A stretch of 64,000 nucleotides of DNA, from NCBI GenBank assembly GCA_030248215.1, contig JASANG010003525.1:62001-126000 (forward strand). The letters run 5' to 3'. Below are positions 57,171 to 64,000 of this stretch, in pieces (position 1 is the stretch's first letter; each line of letters starts with the position of its first letter). The stretch comes from Enoplolaimus lenunculus (lineage: Eukaryota; Nematoda; Enoplea; Enoplida; Thoracostomopsidae). The notes under the pieces were generated by a model, which had not been told where the DNA came from, made no database searches, and saw nothing but the letters and a program-made list of their open reading frames with translations. The position numbers were made by a program, and so were the translations under genes.

Positions 57171-58634
57171 CAAGAGGCTCTAATGAAGCACCTGAAACTA
57201 TATAATACCTAAGGCACCTTAGGCATACGCAAGTTTTTTCCTAAAACTAATCCTAAGACTGAGGCCTAAAAGTATGGAAGACTGTGCCCAAGAGGCTCTA
57301 ATTAAGCACCTGAAACTATATAATACCTAAGGCACCTTAGGCATACGCAAGTTTTTTCCTAAAACTAATCCTAAGACTGAGGCCTAAAAGTATGGAAGAC
57401 TGTGCCCAAGAGGCTCTAATTAAGCACCTGAAACTATATAATACCTAAGGCACCTTAGGCATACGCAAGTTTTTTCCTAAAACTAATCCTAAGACTGAGG
57501 CCTAAAAGTATGGAAGACTGTGCCCAAGAGGCTCTAATTAAGCACCTGAAACTATATAATACCTAAGGCACCTTAGGCATACGCAAGTTTTTTCCTAAAA
57601 CTAATCCTAAGACTGAGGCCTAAAAGTATGGAAGACTGTGCCCAAGAGGCTCTAATTAAGCACCTGAAACTATATAATACCTAAGGCACCTTAGGCATAC
57701 GCAAGTTTTTTCCTAAAACTAATCCTAAGACTGAGGCCTAAAAGTATGGAAGACTGTGCCCAAGAGGCTCTAATTAAGCACCTGAAACTATATAATACCT
57801 AAGGCACCTTAGGCATACGCAAGTTTTTTCCTAAAACTAATCCTAAGACTGAGGCCTAAAAGTATGGAAGACTGTGCCCAAGAGGCTCTAATTAAGCACC
57901 TGAAACTATATAATACCTAAGGCACCTTAGGCATAAGCAAGATTTTTACTAAAACTAATCCTAAGACTGAGGCCTAAAAGTATGGAAGACTGTGCCCAAG
58001 AGGCTCTAATTAAGCACCTGAAACTATATAATACCTAAGGCACCTTAGGCATACGCAAGTTTTTTCCTAAAACTAATCCTAAGACTGAGGCCTAAAAGTA
58101 TGGAAGACTGTGCCCAAGAGGCTCTAATGAAGCACCTGAAACTATATAATACCTAAGGCACCTTAGGCATACGCAAGCTTTTTCCTAAAACTAATCCTAA
58201 GACTGAGGCCTAAAAGTATGGAAGACTGTGCCCAAGAGGCTCTAATGAAGCACCTGAAACTATATAATACCTAAGGCACCTTAGGCATACGCAAGTTTTT
58301 TCCTAAAACTAATCCTAAGACTGAGGCCTAAAAGTATGGAAGACTGTGCCCAAGAGGCTCTAATTAAGCACCTGAAACTATATAATACCTAAGGCACCTT
58401 AGGCATACGCAAGTTTTTTCCTAAAACTAATCCTAAGACTGAGGCCTAAAAGTATGGAAGACTGTGCCCAAAAGCCTCTAATTGAGCAGCTGAAACTATA
58501 TAATACCTAAGGCACCTTAGGCATACGCAAGTTTTTTCCTAAAACTAATCCTAAGACTGAGGCCTAAAAGTATGGAAGACTGTGCCCAAAAGCCTCTAAT
58601 CGAGCAGCTGAAACTTTATAATACCTAAGGTGAA
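57171..58634. repeat. 120-bp tandem satellite, about 12 copies
   Basis: The unit includes CCTAAGGCACCTTAGGCATA (with the palindrome CCTAAGG-CA-CCTTAGG), CCTAAGACTGAGGCCTAAAA and GACTGTGCCCAAGAGGCTCT. The middle copies are almost identical; the last two differ (CCCAAAAGCCTC, GAGCAGCTGAAAC). There are no open frames. Confidence 0.95.
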
Positions 58635-59105
58635 AGACCACTAAGCTGCGCATCTGACTGAAAGAATTGCTGATTGCGTTTAAGTACTTACAAGTAAACA
58701 AAATATGATGTAAAAATGACAAACATATATTTTAAACGCATATTTACAAAATACTTTCAATATAGAGTATAACGAAAAGACCAGACTCTCATACCGTCTA
58801 TGGAGGATGCCGCATCCCCCACCGGACGTCTTCGTCACACCCAGGCCAAAAACTTTGAGTCTACAGTATTAAGACAATTCTATGTTTAGAGAAATTTGCC
58901 TTGTGTCTCCAGAAACGTTAGTCCCCCCTCTACTTACAATTCCTACTTGCGGGGGGAGAGAGGTAACAAAGACAGTGAACTTTTATTGAATTCTTCTAAA
59001 GTTTAGTTTAGTATAATGTAAAGTAATAACTACTCTACACGAAATATGAAAATGCAAAAATTGAGATACGGAAACGTTTACAATGTCTATTATGTCAGCT
59101 CGGAC
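58635..59105. other. Unassigned stretch
   Basis: A C-rich patch lies at 58806-58850 and a G-run at about 58950. I see no gene or known repeat. Confidence 0.4.
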
Positions 59106-59281
59106 GGCCAATGTTACTTTAAGGGGCGTAACAGTAGATTAAGCGTATTTCTAAGCCTAAGCCTAAGCGTTGCAGAAGTGTGTTCCTAAGCCTAAGCCTA
59201 AGCAAAAATGTAATCTAGAATCTAAGCCTACTCATTTAAAGACCCACCAGTAACCTGAACGCCCCATAAAGTAAACGGGCC
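59106..59281. repeat. Family U element (TACTTTAAGG subtype)
   Basis: GGCCAATGTTACTTTAAGG to CCCCATAAAGTAAACGGGCC, flanked by GCTCGGAC (59098-59105) and GCACGGAC (59282-59289), an 8-bp duplication with one mismatch. Reverse orientation (CCTAAGCCTAAGC). Confidence 0.85.
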
Positions 59282-59449
59282 GCACGGACTTTGAGATAAA
59301 TGTTGTTGTATAAAATGTGGGATATGTGCACTTGCGGATTTAGAGCGGGGATGTAAATGCCCCCCGTAAGAAAACTTTATGTTGCCAGTCGTAGTGGGAC
59401 AGCATGTATCGAGTGAAGCTCGAACACACGTGAGCAATGAAACTAATAT

Positions 59450-59965
59450 GCTTATTACTTATTAGCTAACTATTCATTTATCGGTTTTCGAGGTTTGTTA
59501 ACTATTTATTCAGATTCCTCTCACCAAAAAACTCTTGAGTAACCCTAATAATTTGTGAAACTATTTTAAAAGCCATTATTTAGGCTAATCAATTAAGCAA
59601 ATATGCAAATTAACTACTTGCTAACTGTTTGATTATCGGTTTTGGAGGTAGGTAAACAACTCATTCACCTTTCTCGCACCCAAAAATCCTTTAGTGCTGA
59701 AATTAGATTGCTTTTAACCCTAATAATTAGTAAAATATTGTAAAAAGACCAAATTTAGGCTTATAAATTATGCTAATATGCAAATCATCTATTAGCTAAC
59801 TATTCGATTATCGGTTTTGGAGATATGTAAACAATTTATTCAGAATCTTCGCATACAAAAACTCTTTAGTGCTGAAATTAGATTGCTTGTAACTGTAATA
59901 ATTATATAGTGAAATAATGTAGAAAGTCCTCATTTAAGCTTAACTCATTATGCAAACTAGCCTGT
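59450..59965. repeat. Three diverged tandem units of about 158-173 bp
   Basis: Each unit has GCTAACTATTCGATTATCGG, GTAAACAATTTATTC, CACCAAAAACTCTTTAGTG and AACCCTAATAATT-type blocks in the same order, with about 15-25% difference by eye. Units begin near 59462, 59620 and 59793. Confidence 0.75.
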
Positions 59966-60000
59966 AGCTAATGAACCGCATAAAATTTTGAAACTCCAAT

Positions 60001-60370
60001 GGGCCAATGTATAGAAAAGGAACGAAACTGTAGTATAAGCATATTTCTAAGCCTAAGCCTAAGCCTAAGCGTAAGAATGAGCTTGGCCCATGTATAGAAC
60101 AGGGCCAAATCGTTTTCCGGCGGGGCTGTAATAGAGTCAGATTAAACTTAAGACAAACTTTTTTTACTTAGGCTTAGGCTTAAGCTTAGACTTAGTAATA
60201 AAGTCATCTTTACGCTTAGACTTAGGCTTTGGCTTACAACTATTCTTTTACTACTGTTCCGGCGTTGTTCTATACATGGGCCATAAGCTTATACCTAAGC
60301 CTAAGCAAAACAATTAGTCTAAAACTTAAGCGTACTCTATTACAGTCCTGTCGGAAAACGTTCGGGTCAT
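60001..60370. repeat. Family U copy split by a second U insertion
   Basis: Left part GGGCCAATGTATAGAAAAGG with CCTAAGCCTAAGCC stops at GAATGAGCTT. The right part resumes with ATAAGCTTATACCTAAGCC and ends at CGGAAAACGTTCGGGTCATGG. Confidence 0.75.
60085..60282. repeat. Family U element nested in a U copy
   Basis: GGCCCATGTATAGAACAGGG to GTTCTATACATGGGCC, near-perfect inverted ends, flanked by ATGAGCTT and ATAAGCTT (7 of 8). Two TTAGGC blocks. Confidence 0.85.
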
Positions 60371-60589
60371 GGTAATATCCCTATTATACAATTTTTCCCT
60401 TATAGAAAATTGACACATATTGCATTTAAGTACTAAAAATTGCGTTTCATAACTTTTGTCGGCCCGACCCCGACAGAAATTTCTGAATCCGCCGCTGAAT
60501 CTATAGCGCAGTCTGTCAATAAATGTAACATCGCTCGAGAGACCTGTACGACACAGTGCCCGCCAATGTCACGCTGCTTGCAGCTGGGT

Positions 60590-61022
60590 GCAACCGGTTA
60601 TCGATTTCCGCTAAAAGTCGGTGCCCGCTTCCGTTTTAGAAATCCAGGGTACAACCGCAGATCTGCCGCCGGCTCCGGCAGAAAATCGGCCTCCGGCTCT
60701 GGTAGAATGTTTCACGAAGGTTCCGACAACTTCAGCAGTAAAATTTTGCAGAGTTCTGCCAAATTTATCTGTTTAGCGCGTTTCGTTTTCGTGTTGTCAC
60801 AATTTTCAGGAAAGCATTTCCGAAATTTCGCAGAAAATTAGCGTAAAACCAAATCACTTAACAACATGCTGCAGAGTGCAGATATTAGCTGAAATTGGCT
60901 GACATTCACTAATTAAACATCATTTTTACTACCTAACATCGCCTCATCTCCGGCTACTGTTCCGGCAAATTTAGGTGACCTCCGGCTCCGGCTTCGGTAT
61001 TTTTCACAGCCGGTTGCACCCT
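60590..61022. repeat. Family N element
   Basis: GGGTGCAACCGGTTATCGATT to CACAGCCGGTTGCACCCTGA, inverted ends. It is rich in CTCCGGCT/GCCGGCTCCGG words. The frame at 60440-60841 crosses it and is not a gene. Confidence 0.7.
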
Positions 61023-61119
61023 GAGACATACCAAAATTCTATTATTTTATGCTCGATATTCGGAAACAATTTTAAAAAAATAAGTTACAAAAATATGCCA
61101 AAATTCTTTTAAATTTTCG

Positions 61120-61293
61120 GGTCAATGTTACTTTATGGGGCGTAACAATAGATTAACCGTATTCCTTAAACCTAATCCTAAGCGATGCAAAAATGAGTTC
61201 CTAAGCCTAAGACCAAGCAAAAAAATGTAATGTAGAATCTAAACTTCCTCTTTGTAGACCTACCAAACACCTGGACGCCCCTTAACATGGGCC
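61120..61293. repeat. Family U element with perfect 8-bp target duplication
   Basis: GGTCAATGTTACTTTATGGGG to CCCCTTAACATGGGCC. AATTTTCG flanks both sides (61112-61119 and 61294-61301). Reverse orientation; few hexamer units remain. Confidence 0.87.
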
Positions 61294-61984
61294 AATTTTC
61301 GAATGACAAACATTTTCACTACAGAAAATATATACCGGAAAATCCCGTGAAAAAATACCGGATTTCCTTACCGGAACTGGATTTCCAGTTGCACCCTGAT
61401 ATATTTCGCAATTTTTCATTATACAAATATGCTGCAACGAAATTAATCCAAAATCATAAATATTTCAGCGTATCCGCTGTTTTCTCTCTAAAATATACAA
61501 ATATTAAAAAGCCCACTGAATATTGCTTGCCTCAATTTATTGTGTAGCTGACAAATACATGCTTGATGTCTTAACCCCTTCTCACATTGAGTTGCTTGTG
61601 GGCAACTCAGTGCAGTGTATATACGTTAAATAGTATATATCGCACCGTGTTTAACAATTGCAACACGTCATAAAAGTAGGTCTCAGAGGAAATAGAAAAT
61701 ATTCATGTGAGAAAGGGTTAAATATACGACCAATTTTGATGATTTTCCAGACATGTCGAACTAAAATTCGCCCGGGAAGCTCGACTATAGGCAAGCGAAA
61801 CTCAACAAAAATCCCTAAATATAAAAGATATGTCGAGACGTACACTTTCGGTTGCGAGAAGCCTGAACTCAACGCGAAATATATACGCTTATAATTCCAT
61901 TACTTATGAAACAAAAACAAGCCAAATTTCAGACACGGATTTTTAAGCTTTAACACATTTTAGGCTTAAAAATTGACAAAAGTA

Positions 61985-62134
61985 AGGGTTGCGCTACACA
62001 TTTGCTAACGTCCAGCGCCGTCCGTCACCTGTCCGGCGTCCGTCACCCTGCGGTATTGTACGCAAATAACTCACGTACGATGCCGTGTAGTCACGGACGA
62101 TGATGGACGGCGCCGCACAAGTATAGTGCAACCC
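61985..62134. repeat. Family R MITE, complete
   Basis: AGGGTTGCGCTACACATTTG to CAAGTATAGTGCAACCCTA, with GTCCAGCGCCGTCCGTCACC and its inverse and a CGTACGAT palindrome. The flanks AAAAGTA and AAAAGTT are possibly a decayed duplication. Confidence 0.82.
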
Positions 62135-63302
62135 TAAAAGTTGAAATTTCAAGACAATTTTTGTGCATACTGCGTATAACCATTTGTCTAAACAAAAAAT
62201 ATAAGGTTCGGGTTTTAGTAATAAATTTAGACAATTTTGTTTTGTTGCACGTTGGCTATAATTGTCGGAAGACGCTGTGAAAATTTATTACGCAATAGCG
62301 CAAATTTTGTATCTTTCAAACCCCACCAAGAGTCACACTGTTAACTCTGACTACAACACACAGCAATTATGGTTGTTAACTTTTTTAATTCAGAAAATAC
62401 AAAACAAAAATTATAGCAACATCATTTTACTTAAATTGATTGCATAATTTCGTTCTCGGTATAGTATAAAAGTTGTCAGAAACTTATTTTAAACAAAAAA
62501 AAACTTTTTCGCTAAATCCGTAAACGAAGTCTGACGTGTTTCTTGGCGACAAGACATTTTATTGTATGCAGTAAATTTGACAATCACACAACTCTGTAAA
62601 GTCCGAACCGGATTCAAATTCAATACAACGGTACCATTTGATACTGTGAGCGCTTACGCCAGGTTCTTAACTGCAAACGATAATTTGATTCGTGTAAGGC
62701 TGTAAGGGTTGTGATGTAATCAGATATTCATTTTCGTTTTTGTTAAACAATCACTATACCGTAGTACGGAACAAATTGCCACGCCAGGTACAATCGGATG
62801 TCTGACTTCGACTTCGGCAGAAAATCGACATCCAGCTCAAGTAGAATTTCTATCAGAGGTTTCGACACTTTTGGTAGTTAAATTTTGCATAGTTTTACTG
62901 AATTTGTTTGTTGCGTTTCGTTTTAATAGCTTTTGGTACAATTCTGAGGAAAACGCTTTTTCGCATCCGGTTGCACCCTGCGGATGCGGAAATTGTTAAA
63001 CAATCTGGTCTTCAGTTCTGAATAGCGAAACTGGATATTCAAAAATTTATTTACTAAATTTTGGTTGTCTGAACGATAGCACATATTTTAGTTGATTTTC
63101 AAGACACACAAGTTTTATATTAGGCTACAATACGACATACTTCAAAACAGAAAGTTTAGTTGGGCGAAACCGCAGAACAACCAATTACATAGGCATAAAT
63201 TTCGCTCATTTTACAAACACTCGACGGCGCTGCACAGTTACCCTTAGAAGACAAACGGAGCAACTTGCTTAACATGTATTACAACAAAAAGACTCAATGG
63301 CT
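62135..63302. other. Gene-free stretch with a family N fragment
   Basis: A family N fragment lies at about 62790-62990 (CCAGGTACAATCGG, CTTCGGCAGAAAATCGACATCC, CATCCGGTTGCACCCTG). No gene is supported in the rest. Confidence 0.45.
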
Positions 63303-64000
63303 TGGTTCCTGAAATCTTACTTAAGTATTTACTGTAGTGACCCGAATAAGAGGGGGACTGATAGTTATTTGGCCTCTCCAGATGGCACCCCCCGGTTATT
63401 TGACTACGGACTGTTACTCATTTTTAACTGGCCACTCGCCGCCCTGCGTTACTGATATATATCTGATATTGCAAATGTCAGTCGAATTAAGCGTTTATAT
63501 GTCTTGCGATAATGCAAAGTTATACTTAAGAATGTACTTTAAAACTTAAGTACGCTTTAGATTCGAACTCAACTTTATTTGGTCCTGGAGTTATTTGTAC
63601 GTTAAAGTTAGGGAAAATGGACACTTATGGACTCTAATTAGGGTTCAAAAACTCTATCCGCTTACGGACTCTTCAGGGATACGGTCTCCGATTTAAAATG
63701 GGGGCACACTCTTGTTAGGGTCACTACAGTATATATTTACATATGTTATACTTAAGTTATATTTGTTCACGCCGCCGACTTAAGTAAATACTTAACGTTT
63801 GTGCAAAAACAAAACCGCCAAATTTGAGCCATTGTCATAACATATATATTAATGGAGGCACTATGAGTCTACAATTTCATTTAGACCAAGGTTAATATGC
63901 ATAACCTGTTTATTTGTAATACATCAAATTTAGTGAGTGACTTACGAATTTACTTGACTTAATTACGCGTTTAAGAACGACAAAATGGTTAACTGCTTAC
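63303..64000. repeat. Family T element split by an S insertion, runs off the window
   Basis: Left tip TGGTTCCTGAAATCTTACTT; the body resumes at 63732 with TATACTTAAGTTATATTTG and CGACTTAAGTAAATACTTAAC. It matches the T copy at 42.1-42.4 kb block by block. The right end is beyond 64000. Confidence 0.78.
63330..63731. repeat. Family S DNA element nested in T
   Basis: CTGTAGTGACCCGAATAAG to the right end GGTCACTACAG, with TA on each side. Comparing with the uninterrupted T copy shows that the TA was duplicated on insertion, so family S targets TA as Tc1/mariner elements do. Confidence 0.87.

Noticed and set aside
1-64000. CRISPR array, operon or phage-type systems
   Set aside because: The tandem repeats lack unique spacers, genes are intron-split, and nothing bacterial or phage-like is present.

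Overview
The window is nuclear DNA of an invertebrate animal. It is AT-rich, its genes are split by GT-AG introns, and most of the sequence is short interspersed repeats. It is not bacterial: there are no operons, no dense coding and no ribosome binding sites. The short-repeat load and the gene types would suit an ascidian-like or other small-genome invertebrate, but I cannot name the species.

Genes. (1) On the - strand from about 50.1 kb down to 35.3 kb lies a LIV-1 type zinc transporter of the ZIP (SLC39) family. I could rebuild eight exons with matching splice phases, plus one likely upstream exon. It carries a His-rich loop, an HNFADG motif and a [10 protein letters not shown] motif. (2) On the + strand from 27741 to 32401 lies a five-exon gene for a 167-residue protein with two C2H2 zinc fingers; all its phases match. 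(3) Starting 152 bp from that gene and pointing the other way is a possible two-exon gene (27588 down to 26878) whose first exon reads like a mitochondrial presequence; this is tentative. Genes 1 and 2 converge. No further gene is convincing in 1-26 kb or 51-64 kb.

Mobile DNA. One Ty3/Gypsy LTR element (37458-42094, + strand) with two identical 128-bp LTRs sits in a ZIP intron, opposite to the gene and inside an older repeat. Around it are at least thirteen families of short non-autonomous DNA elements, labelled by letter here: U (GGCC ends, internal TTAGGC runs, 8-bp target duplications), P (GAGTCAA palindrome, about 220 bp), Q (AACTCA palindrome, about 255 bp), R (GGGTTGCGCTATAC ends, about 150 bp), S (CCCGAATAAGAGG ends, TA target, about 440 bp), T (ACTTAAGTA-rich), V (GCCCGTAGCCA ends), W, X, Y, Z, N, M and L. 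No transposase gene is visible, so these were presumably moved by enzymes encoded elsewhere.

Layout. 0-26 kb: repeats without convincing genes. 26-33 kb: the head-to-head pair and the zinc-finger gene, its introns full of U elements. 33-35 kb: intergenic repeats. 35-50 kb: the ZIP gene with its element-filled introns. 50-56 kb: sparse repeats. 56.9-58.6 kb: a 120-bp satellite array. 59-64 kb: nested U, N, R, S and T elements.

The clearest unusual result is the U family. About 30 copies are built around the hexamer TTAGGC, the telomere repeat of nematodes, and five copies are flanked by perfect 8-bp target duplications. All repeat boundaries were read by eye and may be off by a few bases.
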